From an uncultured Dorea sp. (GTDB taxonomy: Bacteria > Bacillota > Clostridia > Lachnospirales > Lachnospiraceae): DNA of 64,000 nucleotides. A program made the translations under genes and the position numbers. Of this stretch, positions 53,937 through 63,863 are shown in pieces (positions within the stretch are counted from its first letter, which is position 1; every line of letters starts with the position of its first letter). The stretch is from the NCBI GenBank assembly GCA_910584615.1, contig CAJUAM010000014.1:3899-67898 (forward strand), given 5' to 3'. A model generated the notes under the pieces. It did not search any database. It was not told the origin of the DNA and saw only the letters and a list, made by a program, of their open reading frames with translations.

Positions 53937-54388
53937 ACCGCTCCTTTGATTTCCCCTAAACTATCCAGTCCTGTCTTGATCAGTTCCAGCATCCGTTTCC
54001 AATCTTTTTTTAAATAAAGATACCCCATAAGCGCTTCAAAGCCTGTAGCCCGCCGGTAATCTGTAACGGACTGGTTCTTAGCCGGCGACACACTCTTAGC
54101 GTTCCTCCCTCTTTTATATACCGCATGTTCCTCCTCAGTCAGTCTGTCCTGAAGAGTCCGCATCATCTTCGACTGCGCCGAGGCATTCACAAAACAGCTC
54201 GTCTGTTTATGGAGCTTTTGTACCTGCTGGTTTCCTTTATTTACGACGAGTGTCTTGACGACCAGATCATAAATACTGTCGCCGATATACGCCAGAGTGA
54301 GAGGTGAATACTGATTCACATCCACCTCTCTTAATCCGAACATTTCCCCCATACAGGAGTCAAACTGCCACTCTATGCTCTCTTCCAT
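53933..54388 (-). CDS. mrnC: Mini-ribonuclease III
   Basis: 151 residues containing only the RNase III catalytic domain (LAYIGDSIYDLVV, with the acidic metal site, and RRATGFEALMGYLYL), without a double-strand RNA-binding domain. It trims 23S rRNA precursor ends in Firmicutes. Start overlaps the cysS stop by about 16 bases; the downstream rlmB start overlaps by four. Confidence 0.93.
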   Translation of the reverse strand: MEESIEWQFDSCMGEMFGLREVDVNQYSPLTLAYIGDSIYDLVVKTLVVNKGNQQVQKLHKQTSCFVNASAQSKMMRTLQDRLTEEEHAVYKRGRNAKSVSPAKNQSVTDYRRATGFEALMGYLYLKKDWKRMLELIKTGLDSLGEIKGAV

Positions 54389-55779
54389 TGTACCCCTTCT
54401 CTGGTATCCTTTAAAATGATACCCTTCTTTAGTAGTTCATCACGGATCGCATCTGCTCTTGCGAAATCCTTTGCCTTGCGGGCATTTTTACGCTCCTCGA
54501 TCAGCTTTTCTATCTCTTCCTCAAGAATATCCTCCTGCTTATCTACGATCAGGCCAAGGACATCTGTAAGCTTTACAAGACATTCAAGCAGCGCTTTCAA
54601 ATACTCTTTAGAGCTTTCCTCATTTGTATTAGTATTGGAATACTTAACAAGATCAAATACTGCCGCTACTGCATCTGCAGTATTAAAATCATCTTCCATC
54701 GCTTTCTCAAAACCCTTCACAAACTCATCCGTCTTAGCAAAAAGCTCTTTTTCCGCCTCTGTCATCCCTTCATTCTTCGCGTTTTTCATCAAAAACTTCA
54801 GATTGTCCGCTGCATTGACAATACGCATAAGACCGCTTTTTGAAGCTTCCATCAGATCAGCGCTGAAATTTAACGGACTTCTGTAATGAGCGCTCAGCAT
54901 AAAAAACCTAAGAACCTGCAGATCATATTGCTCGCTGATCTCTCTGACAGTGCGGAAATTCCCGAGAGACTTGCTCATCTTATGGTTATCAATATTCAAA
55001 AACGCATTGTGCATCCAGTATTTTGAAAATTCCTTTCCATTAGCAGCCTCGCTCTGGGCGATCTCATTTTCATGGTGGGGGAATACAAGATCCTCTCCGC
55101 CGGCATGGATGTCAATCTGCTCGCCCAGATATTTTTTAGACATCACCGAGCACTCAATATGCCATCCGGGTCTCCCCTCGCTCCAAGGAGACTCCCAGAA
55201 AGGTTCTCCTTCCTTTTTCGGCTTCCAGAGCACAAAATCAAGAGCATCTTCTTTCTCATCTTCTCCTGTTACGAGCAAAGACCGCTCACCAGAACGCAGA
55301 TCGTCAAGGTTCTTGTGGGACAGCTTGCCGTACTCTTCAAACTTTCTTGTCCGGTAGTAGACTGTACCGTTCTTTTCATAGGCAAAGCCCATATCGATCA
55401 GCTTCTTTATCATCTCGATCATGCCGCCGATCTCTTCTGTAGCCAGCGGATGCTTTGTAGCAGGCTTGATGTTCATACCTTCCATATCCTTTTTGCACTC
55501 TGCGATAAAGCGCCTGGATATCTCATCAGAGGACACTCCCTCTTCAATCGCTTTCTTTATGATCTTATCATCCACATCTGTAAAATTGGACACAAAGTTT
55601 ACATCATACCCTTTGTACTCAAAATATCTCCTCACCGTATCAAACACGATCATCGGCCTTGCATTTCCGATATGGATGAAATTATATACCGTTGGACCGC
55701 ACACATACATCTTTACTTTATTCTCCTCTAAAGGGATAAAATCCTGCTTCGTTTTGGATAGTGTGTTAAATATCTTCAT
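54373..55779 (-). CDS. cysS: Cysteinyl-tRNA synthetase
   Basis: 468-residue class I synthetase. MYVCGPTVYNFIHIGNARP includes a zinc Cys and the HIGH-like motif, and KMSKSLGNF is the second ATP motif. It is in the Cys T-box operon behind cysE. Length normal. Confidence 0.98.
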   Translation of the reverse strand: MKIFNTLSKTKQDFIPLEENKVKMYVCGPTVYNFIHIGNARPMIVFDTVRRYFEYKGYDVNFVSNFTDVDDKIIKKAIEEGVSSDEISRRFIAECKKDMEGMNIKPATKHPLATEEIGGMIEMIKKLIDMGFAYEKNGTVYYRTRKFEEYGKLSHKNLDDLRSGERSLLVTGEDEKEDALDFVLWKPKKEGEPFWESPWSEGRPGWHIECSVMSKKYLGEQIDIHAGGEDLVFPHHENEIAQSEAANGKEFSKYWMHNAFLNIDNHKMSKSLGNFRTVREISEQYDLQVLRFFMLSAHYRSPLNFSADLMEASKSGLMRIVNAADNLKFLMKNAKNEGMTEAEKELFAKTDEFVKGFEKAMEDDFNTADAVAAVFDLVKYSNTNTNEESSKEYLKALLECLVKLTDVLGLIVDKQEDILEEEIEKLIEERKNARKAKDFARADAIRDELLKKGIILKDTREGVQWKRA

Positions 55780-55806
55780 TTTGCTTTCTCCTTTTATCTT
55801 CCTTAA

Positions 55807-56478
55807 TTAGTCTTCCCTTTTTTCTTCTGCTTTCCTGCGCTTTTCTATCTCCCTGAGACGCCTGTGCAGTCTCATGTTATCTGCCTGGAGCTCACGGATA
55901 TCGCTGCTTATCGGATCAGGCAGGTTGATCTGGTCCATATCTGAACGCGGGATTTTGATATTACCCATCTTCACGATGCGTCCCGGCACACCTACCACCG
56001 TACAATTGGGCGGAACCTCTTTAAGAACTACAGAACCCGCGCCGATCTTGGAGTTTTCTCCAATCGTAAAAGAGCCAAGGACCTTCGCTCCCGCACTTAC
56101 CATAACATTATCTCTAAGAGTCGGATGTCTTTTTCCCTGTTCCTTTCCCGTCCCGCCAAGAGTCACTCCCTGATACAGTGTTACGTTGTCGCCAAGCTCT
56201 GCCGTCTCACCTATGATCACTCCGCTCCCGTGGTCGATAAAAAGTCCTTTGCCGATCTTCGCGCCCGGATGAATCTCAATCCCGGTCTTTCTCACTGCCC
56301 TTTGGGAAATCCAGCGGGCAAGAAAATAGTGCTTTTTCAAATATAGCTTATGTGCTATCCGATAACATATGATCGCCTTAAAACTAGGGTACAAAAATAC
56401 TTCCAAATTAGACTTGATAGCGGGATCACGCTCTCTTATCACCTGAATCTCTTCCTTAATGTAGGATATCACACCCAT
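55807..56478 (-). CDS. cysE: Serine O-acetyltransferase
   Basis: 223 residues. CysE acetylates serine with acetyl-CoA, first step of cysteine synthesis. Left-handed beta-helix repeats include IHPGAKIGKGLFIDHGSGV and VTLGGTGKEQGKRHPTL, the catalytic loop. AAAGGAG precedes ATG 56478. First gene behind the T-box, so enzyme and cognate synthetase are both controlled by tRNA-Cys charging. Confidence 0.95.
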   Translation of the reverse strand: MGVISYIKEEIQVIRERDPAIKSNLEVFLYPSFKAIICYRIAHKLYLKKHYFLARWISQRAVRKTGIEIHPGAKIGKGLFIDHGSGVIIGETAELGDNVTLYQGVTLGGTGKEQGKRHPTLRDNVMVSAGAKVLGSFTIGENSKIGAGSVVLKEVPPNCTVVGVPGRIVKMGNIKIPRSDMDQINLPDPISSDIRELQADNMRLHRRLREIEKRRKAEEKRED

Positions 56479-56562
56479 AATCATTCTCCTTTATTCATAT
56501 AAACCCATCTTATTTTCTGCAAAACATAACCTTTGTTCTGTCGGATTCATTGTCAATATGAC

Positions 56563-56865
56563 AAAAAACTTCGTCTCTTATACTTTCACAAGAGACGAAG
56601 TTTTCTTCCGCGGTTCCACTCTTATAGAGAATATCCGTCATATTCGGATAAATCTCCCCTTAATCGCACGTAACGTATGCAGCACGTATCCGGCTACTGG
56701 ATATGCTTTCAGTATCGTTCACCAGATCAACTCCCGGACGCACTTCGCAGGACTTCCCCTTAAAGGCTGCTTTCAGCCAGTGACAGCCTCTCTCTGTAAG
56801 ATTCGGCGCTGCTACTCTTTCCGTTCTGTGTCTTTTTCTTTTAACTTGTTTTTCAAAAGTTTTCG
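56563..56865 (-). promoter_or_regulatory. T-box riboswitch, cysteine-specific
   Basis: T-box core TGGAACCGCGG on the minus strand near 56619-56608, followed by a terminator pair ACTTCGTCTCTT / AAGAGACGAAGT and a T-run. A specifier-like TGC is at 56749-56747 within a GTCCTGCGAAG context, fitting Cys. Controls cysE-cysS-mrnC-rlmB-sigH. Confidence 0.9.
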
Positions 56866-56870
56866 CTTTG

Positions 56871-56900
56871 ATGATACTACGGATCATCCGGATTTGTCAA
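56871..56900 (-). promoter_or_regulatory. Promoter of the Cys T-box operon
   Basis: TTGACA (56900-56895), 18-base spacer, TATCAT (56876-56871), directly before the T-box leader. Confidence 0.72.
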
Positions 56901-56907
56901 CTACTTG

Positions 56908-58620
56908 TTATATGAGGAATATCTCACCCTCTACCAATCGTACATTGCAGGAATTGTAAGTGCGGTCCAGCACCACCGTCTCATCTTCTATTGTTATGGA
57001 CACCCTCGGATGAGCTGTGCCGCATTTTAAGCGGCAGCCATTCTTTTCTTCCAGCTTCTCCTCCAGCCGTTCCTTGTCTCTGTCAAACTTGTTAAGCTTC
57101 ATCCCGCTTACTGAAAGTTCCAGCCTGAGCTTACTCATCCGTTTTGACCGGTGAGGGCTGTCTGGCTGACGCTCAAGCCTTTCCATCTCTTCTTTCATCT
57201 CATTGATCTTCTGTGACAAAAGCTGCTTTTCAAACTTCGCATAAGGCTGTCCGCCCAATATGATAGAGGTGGGACTTTCATATACGGATCCTACGGTCTT
57301 TGCCACAATTCCCTGTGCCGACCGGATCTGTCCTCCGACTATGAGACCTTTTCCTGAACAAACCTCAACTTCCCCGTCACTGTATACATTGCTGTAACGG
57401 ATAGAATCTGTATGCACATTCTGTCTGGCATGGACTACACTGTTTATCAGATATTTTGAATAGATATTGTGCTGGGAACGCACGATCGTCTCCATATTGC
57501 CTATAATACCTTTTACAACAATGATATCTCCCCCTGCCTCTACATCACAGGACTCTACTACGCCGCATACCTTGATATCTCCCATGGCACGGACTGAAAA
57601 TCCACTGCACACATCGCCGTGGATGAGTACGTCTCCGATAAAATTAATATTTCCTGTAGAATAGTCTACATTACCCGGGATCTCCAGCAGCGGCTTGACA
57701 GAAAAATACCGGCCGCTAAATTCCACACGTCCGTCTATGGAAGCTATAAGCTTATTGCCGTCCTCGCTGACCTCTGTATTCTTCCCCTTCGGGAGTGCGA
57801 CGCTTTTACCATTGCGGCAGCGCAGTTCCTGATTAAGCACTGTCCGTCCCGCGATTCCTTCTGTCGGCGGGATCGCCTCACAGATCAGATCGCCCTTTTT
57901 TACATTCTGCTCAGCGCCCAGAGATGTATAATCAACATTACCAAATTCATCCATCTCCGGAAGCCGTTCTATATGTCTCAGAAAATAATCCACAAGATAG
58001 CCATTATCCCCATGTGCCGCCCTGCTTCCCTTTGCGATGATAAACAGGTGGAAATAACGATTATATTCTTCCGGCAGCTTATCTAACAGCTCCTCATCTA
58101 CTCCGTAGCATACCTTTTTCTTCTCCAAAGCCTCAAAAATCAGTCCGCGGTCCAGTTCTTTTCCCCAGCCTGTCGGCGGAAAAACTAAAACCCACGCATA
58201 CATTCTGTCCGACGAAACATACACAAAAGGCAGGGCATCCATCGAAGGCTCAAGATGCGGTGTTGCGTCATCTTCTTCAGTTATCTTGGGTGTCGCATCT
58301 TTTAGACGCATGTCCGCCGCCTTCGTTATCTCGATGCGGAATCTCATGAGTTCTTTTCTTATCTGATCCTCTGTAAGCTCCTCACACCCTTTCATTACGA
58401 TCTCAGGAGGAGGCGTATTCCTTGACTTTTCCGTCCGCATATCATACAAGCGGTAAAGCGGATGTTCATGGGACAATTCAAGACTGGCTGGTGAAGACTG
58501 CGATGTCTCAAATGTCTGTTCTGTTTCCTGCGGCGACAGATATTCCTGGGGATCTTCCTCTTGGCTGTCCACTTGTTTTTTTCTGACTATTTTTTTAAGG
58601 AAAGTACTTAAAATCCTCAT
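56908..58620 (-). CDS. FapA family (DUF342) protein
   Basis: 570 residues. The N-terminal half has MRILSTFLKKIVRKKQ plus a long acidic-polar stretch, and the rest shows the DUF342 polymer-forming-like region (IEFSGRYFSVKPLLEIPGNVDYS-like repeat with GNINFIGDVLIHGDV and CDVEAGGDIIVVKG) and a coiled-coil ending. FapA proteins are found in diverse bacteria, including polymer-forming or flagella-related contexts, but no flagellar gene is here. Function unknown. Confidence 0.85.
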   Translation of the reverse strand: MRILSTFLKKIVRKKQVDSQEEDPQEYLSPQETEQTFETSQSSPASLELSHEHPLYRLYDMRTEKSRNTPPPEIVMKGCEELTEDQIRKELMRFRIEITKAADMRLKDATPKITEEDDATPHLEPSMDALPFVYVSSDRMYAWVLVFPPTGWGKELDRGLIFEALEKKKVCYGVDEELLDKLPEEYNRYFHLFIIAKGSRAAHGDNGYLVDYFLRHIERLPEMDEFGNVDYTSLGAEQNVKKGDLICEAIPPTEGIAGRTVLNQELRCRNGKSVALPKGKNTEVSEDGNKLIASIDGRVEFSGRYFSVKPLLEIPGNVDYSTGNINFIGDVLIHGDVCSGFSVRAMGDIKVCGVVESCDVEAGGDIIVVKGIIGNMETIVRSQHNIYSKYLINSVVHARQNVHTDSIRYSNVYSDGEVEVCSGKGLIVGGQIRSAQGIVAKTVGSVYESPTSIILGGQPYAKFEKQLLSQKINEMKEEMERLERQPDSPHRSKRMSKLRLELSVSGMKLNKFDRDKERLEEKLEEKNGCRLKCGTAHPRVSITIEDETVVLDRTYNSCNVRLVEGEIFLI

Positions 58621-58719
58621 ATCTTTATCGCCCCCTCTTATACATATCCATTATTACTATTATTATATTCCTATTGTATCCTATCACGTGCATGTTTACA
58701 AGACAAAAAAATCAGTCAA

Positions 58720-58760
58720 AAAGATGCCGGAGCAAAATCTTTCTGACTCCGGCAGCTTTT
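58720..58760 (-). terminator. Terminator of the two-component operon
   Basis: GCCGGAG / CTCCGGC stem plus flanking A/T runs, just after the histidine kinase stop at 58780. Confidence 0.75.
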
Positions 58761-58779
58761 TTCTAATTTTTCTATTTTC

Positions 58780-60870
58780 CTACTCTTCCGCTAAAAATAC
58801 GACCTCTGCTTTAAACAGATCTCCCTCTGTCTCTATCTTGAACCGCCCCTTCTGAAGTTCTGTAAAACTCTTTGCAATAGCAAGGCCAAGCCCTGACCCC
58901 TCGGTATTTCTTGCCATGTCGCCCCGCACAAAGCGCTCTGTGATCTCTTCATCGTTAAAGTTCAGCTCTGTCGCAGAGATATTCATCATATTCAGTATGA
59001 TCTCGCCGCCCTTCTTTTCTATCTTTACATACACTCTTGTCTTAGGCAGAGCATATTTTACTACATTTACCAGCAGATTTTCAAAGATACGGTAGGTCTT
59101 TTGACTGTCGAGCTTCGCCACCGCTTTTTCATCCGGATAAGTACACCTAAAATCAAGCCCTGCTATCTCAAACTTCTCACCAAGTTCAAGCCGCACCTGT
59201 TTAAAAAGATTCACCACATCCACATCCACAAGATTCAGAGTCACATTTTTACTGCTGGCTTTACTGATCTCAAACAGATCTTCAATAAGCACTTTAAGCC
59301 TCAGAGACTTCCTATCCAGCACATCAATATAATCCTTCCGCTTCTCTTCATCCTTCTCATCCTTTAAAAGATTGACATAGGTGATGATCGCCGTCAGCGG
59401 TGTCTTTAAGTCATGGGATACATTTGTGATCAGATCTGTCTTCATACGCTGGCTCTTCACTTCTTTTTCCACCGCTTTCTGATATCCGGACTGTATCTTC
59501 GCGATCTCTGCCTTAAACGGATTAAATACTCCTAAGTCCTCATTGATCTCAACGTCAAGTTTCCCCTGTGCCATCTGATTCGTCGTCTTAAGAAGCAGCG
59601 CATATTTACCCTTCAGGTCATTAAAATACTTCCGAAGGATATAGAACAAAATGACCGAATATAAGATCAGCACCGGGATCCCCATAAACCACATACAAGT
59701 TACCACAAGCAGCACCGCAAAATTGATAAATACCAGCTTTAAGATCGTCTGGTTATTTTTCTCGCCAAAATCAAGTTCATCAAAAGAGTGGTACAGATAA
59801 TCCAAGCCTTCCCTGCATTTTCTGATGATGAATCTCCACGCCTTTTTCACATATCCTGCTGCCGGAACACAGATCGTACACTCTCTTATATATTTTTTCG
59901 GTCCGACTGTAAAGATACGGCGCATACAGGATACACTCCAATAGACCACCGCAAAGACTATGCTCCATATCAAAAAGCTAACAGCGCTGTTCACAGTTCC
60001 GTTCGACTGGCGAAGCCATACTTCTACTGTCTCTACCGCCATTGAAATCGTTACACTAAACAGTATCACAGGGATTTCAACAGGCACTTTAAAAATCCTC
60101 TCCTCACCCGTGTGGAAAGATTTACGCGTAGGAAGGAACAACGCCACTGCCGCCACAATTGCCATCATCAGCATCATCAATTCATAAAACCAGCTCGCAG
60201 CTATGACCCTTGCTGTACTTCCGTCCAGAAACCGGAGATACTCCTCTACATTTTCCGCGCGCATGGCAAGATAATAAGTCCTGTTCTGCGGCGTATCCAA
60301 AATCCCTTCCGTGTTCCCATCCAAAAACCACTCTGCCAATGGCGTCTCCAGAAAATTATTTAAAATCTTGTTTAAGATCTTACTCTGCTCCTGCTTGAAT
60401 GACCCTTCCTTGATATCTGCATAAGGCTCTCCCTTTTCATCAAATGTGATCACCATGCCGATGCCATAATCGTTCATATTCAAATCTGTCGGATAGGTAC
60501 CGTCGCTTGATGCCATAGTCTTTGCTATCACAGCCCCGCTTTCATCTACAACACGGTAATCTAACAGCGGGATAAATGTATCATAATAGCTTTCATACTC
60601 TTGCGCATAGTTCTTAAGATAGTCTGTGAATTCTTCCCCATCAATGCCGTTTCCATTCTCTGTATTGTAAAAAATGTAGCAGACATCTACAAATTTTCCT
60701 ATAAACTGCTCTGATACCTGTTGCTCCTTCTCTATCATTTCCTGAGTCTGCATCATATCATAATATGCTTTGCTATATTGGGTTATCATCACATTCGCAG
60801 GAATGATGACCGTAAGTATGATGATCACAACTGCCAGCTTATGCCTGTTTTTCAATTTTGTATCCAACAC
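58780..60870 (-). CDS. Sensor histidine kinase
   Basis: A 696-residue kinase. An N-terminal helix and an extracellular domain of about 180 residues are followed by four or more helices (around 225-430), a short HAMP-like or linker part, a HisKA domain (NVSHDLKTPLTAIITYVNLL) and HATPase (GDMARNTEGSGLGLAIAKS). Start is GTG 60870 inside the response regulator's last codons, overlapping by 32 bases, so coupled translation. The helical middle part makes it unlike simple two-helix kinases. Signal unknown. Confidence 0.9.
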   Translation of the reverse strand: MLDTKLKNRHKLAVVIIILTVIIPANVMITQYSKAYYDMMQTQEMIEKEQQVSEQFIGKFVDVCYIFYNTENGNGIDGEEFTDYLKNYAQEYESYYDTFIPLLDYRVVDESGAVIAKTMASSDGTYPTDLNMNDYGIGMVITFDEKGEPYADIKEGSFKQEQSKILNKILNNFLETPLAEWFLDGNTEGILDTPQNRTYYLAMRAENVEEYLRFLDGSTARVIAASWFYELMMLMMAIVAAVALFLPTRKSFHTGEERIFKVPVEIPVILFSVTISMAVETVEVWLRQSNGTVNSAVSFLIWSIVFAVVYWSVSCMRRIFTVGPKKYIRECTICVPAAGYVKKAWRFIIRKCREGLDYLYHSFDELDFGEKNNQTILKLVFINFAVLLVVTCMWFMGIPVLILYSVILFYILRKYFNDLKGKYALLLKTTNQMAQGKLDVEINEDLGVFNPFKAEIAKIQSGYQKAVEKEVKSQRMKTDLITNVSHDLKTPLTAIITYVNLLKDEKDEEKRKDYIDVLDRKSLRLKVLIEDLFEISKASSKNVTLNLVDVDVVNLFKQVRLELGEKFEIAGLDFRCTYPDEKAVAKLDSQKTYRIFENLLVNVVKYALPKTRVYVKIEKKGGEIILNMMNISATELNFNDEEITERFVRGDMARNTEGSGLGLAIAKSFTELQKGRFKIETEGDLFKAEVVFLAEE

Positions 60871-61546
60871 CCCACACCACCTTCAAATATTTTGGTTCTT
60901 TCGGATTGATCTCTATCTTTTCTCTTATATTTCTTACATGTACCATGATCGTATCTGTATTTACTGCCCGCTCATTCCAGACCCGCTCATAGATCTCCTC
61001 TGCCGAAAACACTCTGCCCGGATTTTTCATGAACAGCAGAAGTATTTTAAATTCTATCGGGGTCATCTTCACCGGTTCCCCGTCCACCGTTACCTCAACA
61101 GTCTCCTCATTCAGCTCCAGACCGCCGATCGTATGCACAGCCGAAGATTCCTTCACGGTTCCAAGGCGCTCCATGAATCTTTTATACCGCCTCAGCTGGG
61201 AATTCACCCTGGCTAAAAGTTCCATCGGGGTAAAGGGTTTTGTCACATAATCGTCGGCCCCCATATTAAGCCCCATGATCTTATCTACCTCCTCCGATTT
61301 TGCTGACAGGAAGATAACCGGAAAATCATATTTTTCCCGAAGCTTGATCGTCATAGAGATCCCATCCATCCGCGGCATCATCACATCCACAATGGCAAGA
61401 TGTATCTCCTCCTTTTCAATGACCTCTATTCCTTCTATTCCGTCTGAAGCTTCGAACACCTCATATCCTTGGGATTTCAGATATATTTTTACGCCTTCGC
61501 GGATTTCCTTGTCATCCTCCACAATCAACACATGATTTATTTCCAT
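60839..61546 (-). CDS. OmpR-family response regulator
   Basis: 235 residues: receiver domain (VLIVEDDKEIREG, phospho-Asp in IVDVMMPRMDG, Lys in VTKPF) and winged-helix DNA-binding domain (PIEFKILLLFMKNPGRVFS). GGAG precedes ATG 61546. First gene of the two-gene operon with the histidine kinase. Confidence 0.95.
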   Translation of the reverse strand: MEINHVLIVEDDKEIREGVKIYLKSQGYEVFEASDGIEGIEVIEKEEIHLAIVDVMMPRMDGISMTIKLREKYDFPVIFLSAKSEEVDKIMGLNMGADDYVTKPFTPMELLARVNSQLRRYKRFMERLGTVKESSAVHTIGGLELNEETVEVTVDGEPVKMTPIEFKILLLFMKNPGRVFSAEEIYERVWNERAVNTDTIMVHVRNIREKIEINPKEPKYLKVVWGVGYKIEKQA

Positions 61547-61573
61547 CTCGCAACATTCTCCTCTCTGTTTCAC

Positions 61574-61901
61574 CTTACTTCGTCCGCAGTATTTTGCCGA
61601 CGTGAATATATTACCACATCCTATTGCTTTTTGGTATCACTTACGCCGCCAGCTTATCCTATATGACATCCGCGCCAAAGTTCCGGCTCCTGCGAATGTA
61701 AGGTTCCACAGACACTCCGAAAAAGGTTTCTCTGATCCCTCCCCTCTTCGGCATAGAAAAAGTATATCTGTCAAATCTTAAGAGTGATAACGGCAAAAAT
61801 GAAAGAATTTCTAAAGAAATGCTAAAAGAAATACCCGTATATAAAAAACAGAAGCCAGATCTGAAAACCCAGATCCGGCCTCTGCCTTATTCACCTCAAT
61901 T
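61574..61901. other. Intergenic region upstream of the two-component system
   Basis: No gene assigned. Holds the GNAT gene terminator (61850-61886). A 31-codon frame near 61763-61660 lacks a ribosome site and was not called. AAAGAATTTC and TTTCTTTAG-like repeats occur near 61800. Confidence 0.5.
61850..61886 (-). terminator. Terminator of the GNAT gene
   Basis: CAGAAGCCAGATCTG / CAGATCCGGCCTCTG pair, T-run (TTTTTTATAT) on the minus strand. Confidence 0.75.
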
Positions 61902-62894
61902 TTATACCGTCTCATTCAGATATATCCTGGATAGAGGTATGATCTTGTCCATCTCCTTTAGCATACGCTCTGACATAAAGACGCCTTCCTCCATACAGAT
62001 CTCTTCTGCGCTCTTTACTCCAAACAGAAAGCTTGCAAGCGCGGCAACCGTAACGGTTCCTTCGCTGTTTTCTAGCCTGCCGTCCATAAGCATTAGTCCT
62101 GAAAATTCTGTCCCCATTACAACCACACAGCGGTTATTCTCCTCAATTACCGGATCTGTTATATGAAAACACACAGCTATCAGGCTTTTCACCCTGACAG
62201 ACATGAGCATTCTGCGCACATCAACGATCCGCACCATGATCTTTGGCTTTTCCTTCTCGCTTCCATCCGGCATAAAGATCAGGCAGTCTGTGATCTTTCC
62301 GTCTTTTTTCCCAAGCATAAGGCCGCCTCCATCACTGTCATACTCCTTAAGAAGTCTCTGATAATATGCCGTATCCCGCTTCGCGAACACCTGATAATTC
62401 TCGCTGAGATAATCGCCCGCTGCCTTCGCAAGCGCCTGACAGTCCTCCTCCCTGGCCCTGGCAAAAACCAGAGAATCGTTCCCTTTCTCAAAATATCTCT
62501 TTTCCTGCTCATACACCGTACGAAAATCATGGGGAAGATAGATCTCTTCTGCCGCAGGCATTAAAAAGGTAAATGACCGTCCTGCCTCATACATACACTT
62601 AAGCGCATGTCTTAAAAGCGCAGCCATATACCCTCGTCTGCGATAACTCTCCTGTGTCGCCACCGCGACAATATAATCCGATTTTCTTTCCGATCCGTTC
62701 ACACACAGTACATAAGGATTCAGATGAAGCATTCCCCGGATTTTTCCGTCTTCTTTCACCGCATAGATCATATTATCTTTTGTCTTCTCCGTATAATAAT
62801 AATCTACAAACCCTTTGCTGTCCTCAGAAAAGACCTCCTCATACAACTCTCTCGTGCTTTCCTTCTCTTCCTGCTTCAGTCTTTGTATCTCCAC
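61902..62894 (-). CDS. GNAT family N-acetyltransferase, Eis-like
   Basis: 330 residues. A GNAT core with acetyl-CoA site (VAVATQESYRRRGYMAALLRHAL) is followed by a C-terminal portion (about 180-330) with an SCP2-like fold pattern and the FGVKSAEEICMEEGV end, as in the two-part Eis type acetyltransferases. Substrate not assigned. Four bases separate it from ispF upstream; co-transcribed. Confidence 0.85.
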   Translation of the reverse strand: MEIQRLKQEEKESTRELYEEVFSEDSKGFVDYYYTEKTKDNMIYAVKEDGKIRGMLHLNPYVLCVNGSERKSDYIVAVATQESYRRRGYMAALLRHALKCMYEAGRSFTFLMPAAEEIYLPHDFRTVYEQEKRYFEKGNDSLVFARAREEDCQALAKAAGDYLSENYQVFAKRDTAYYQRLLKEYDSDGGGLMLGKKDGKITDCLIFMPDGSEKEKPKIMVRIVDVRRMLMSVRVKSLIAVCFHITDPVIEENNRCVVVMGTEFSGLMLMDGRLENSEGTVTVAALASFLFGVKSAEEICMEEGVFMSERMLKEMDKIIPLSRIYLNETV

Positions 62895-62898
62895 CCTG

Positions 62899-63456
62899 TT
62901 ACTCCTTTTCGGACTTTTTTATACATCCTTTGCAGCCTGCGCATTCTGGTCCTTTGTCTGTTGCCGCTATATAGCTGCAGTTTTCCACCGTCTCAAGACA
63001 CGCAACAGCCTGCGAAGATATCCCTTCTCCGCTCCCGGTAAAGCCAAGCCCTTCCTCTGTCGTCGCCTTGACATTCACCTGAGAAATATCAATCTTAAGC
63101 GCCTGCGCTATATTCTTTCGCATCTGTTCAATATGCGGCGCCATCTTCGGACGCTGTGCAATGATCGTCGCATCAATATTGCCGATCACATAGAGTTCAT
63201 CTTCAATAAGACTTCCCACATGTTCTAAAAGCTTTATGCTTGATATGCCTTTGTATGCCGGATCTGTATCCGGAAAATGCCTGCCGATATCACCAAGAGC
63301 TGCCGCCCCTAAGAGCGCATCCATTACTGCATGCAGCAAAACATCTGCATCTGAATGTCCTAAAAGCCCCTTTTCATAAGGTATCTCCACACCTCCCAGG
63401 ATCAGCCTGCGATCTTTCGTCAATCTATGAACATCATATCCCATTCCTATCCTCAT
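62899..63456 (-). CDS. ispF: 2-C-methyl-D-erythritol 2,4-cyclodiphosphate synthase with Cys-rich tail
   Basis: IspF catalyses a step of the MEP isoprenoid pathway. The usual 157-residue enzyme is complete: GMGYDVHRL with metal ligands Asp8 and His10, HSDADVLLHAVMDALLGAA, and ATTEEGLGFTGSGEGI. After it come about 28 extra residues ending PECAGCKGCIKKSEKE, with a CxxCxxC triad. The extension is unusual for the family and might bind a metal or Fe-S. RBS GGAGG precedes ATG 63456. No ispD is adjacent. Confidence 0.94.
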   Translation of the reverse strand: MRIGMGYDVHRLTKDRRLILGGVEIPYEKGLLGHSDADVLLHAVMDALLGAAALGDIGRHFPDTDPAYKGISSIKLLEHVGSLIEDELYVIGNIDATIIAQRPKMAPHIEQMRKNIAQALKIDISQVNVKATTEEGLGFTGSGEGISSQAVACLETVENCSYIAATDKGPECAGCKGCIKKSEKE

Positions 63457-63471
63457 GATCTGTCCTCCCTC

Positions 63472-63759
63472 CTATGAACGGCTGTCACTTTCCGGCTCTT
63501 TGTCTTCTATATCTTCTTTTGTATCCTCCAAAAGTTCCTCCTCAAGGCTTTCCATAGGATCTATATAGTCTCCTCTTGATATTTTCAATACATTTTTTAC
63601 CGCAATGAACCCGCCGATCACAATAAATAATACTCCGATAACCGAATATACGATATAATTTTCCGGGCGCTGTGTCAAAGCGCTCTTTGCCAGTCCGAAA
63701 CCATTATACGCCAAAAATCCTCCTGCAATGATATAAATGTATAACCGTGACTTTATCAT
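63472..63759 (-). CDS. Hypothetical small membrane protein
   Basis: 95 residues with two hydrophobic segments (LYIYIIAGGFLAYNGFGLA and YIVYSVIGVLFIVIGGFIAV) and an acidic tail (SLEEELLEDTKEDIEDKEPE). AAGGAGG precedes ATG 63759. Just upstream of ispF on the same strand (15 bases), so co-transcribed. No family recognised. Confidence 0.75.
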   Translation of the reverse strand: MIKSRLYIYIIAGGFLAYNGFGLAKSALTQRPENYIVYSVIGVLFIVIGGFIAVKNVLKISRGDYIDPMESLEEELLEDTKEDIEDKEPESDSRS

Positions 63760-63863
63760 GCTTTATCCTCCTTGTTTTTCATTTACAGTTTCTGAAACTT
63801 GCGGATCGCTCCGTGCTTATGAAAAAAAGAGACAGTCAATAACTGTCTCCTTTGTAACTTAAG

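Noticed and set aside
61660..61763. 31-codon minus-strand ORF (MPKRGGIRETFF...)
   Set aside because: No ribosome site at the proper distance; the GGGAGGG lies inside the frame.
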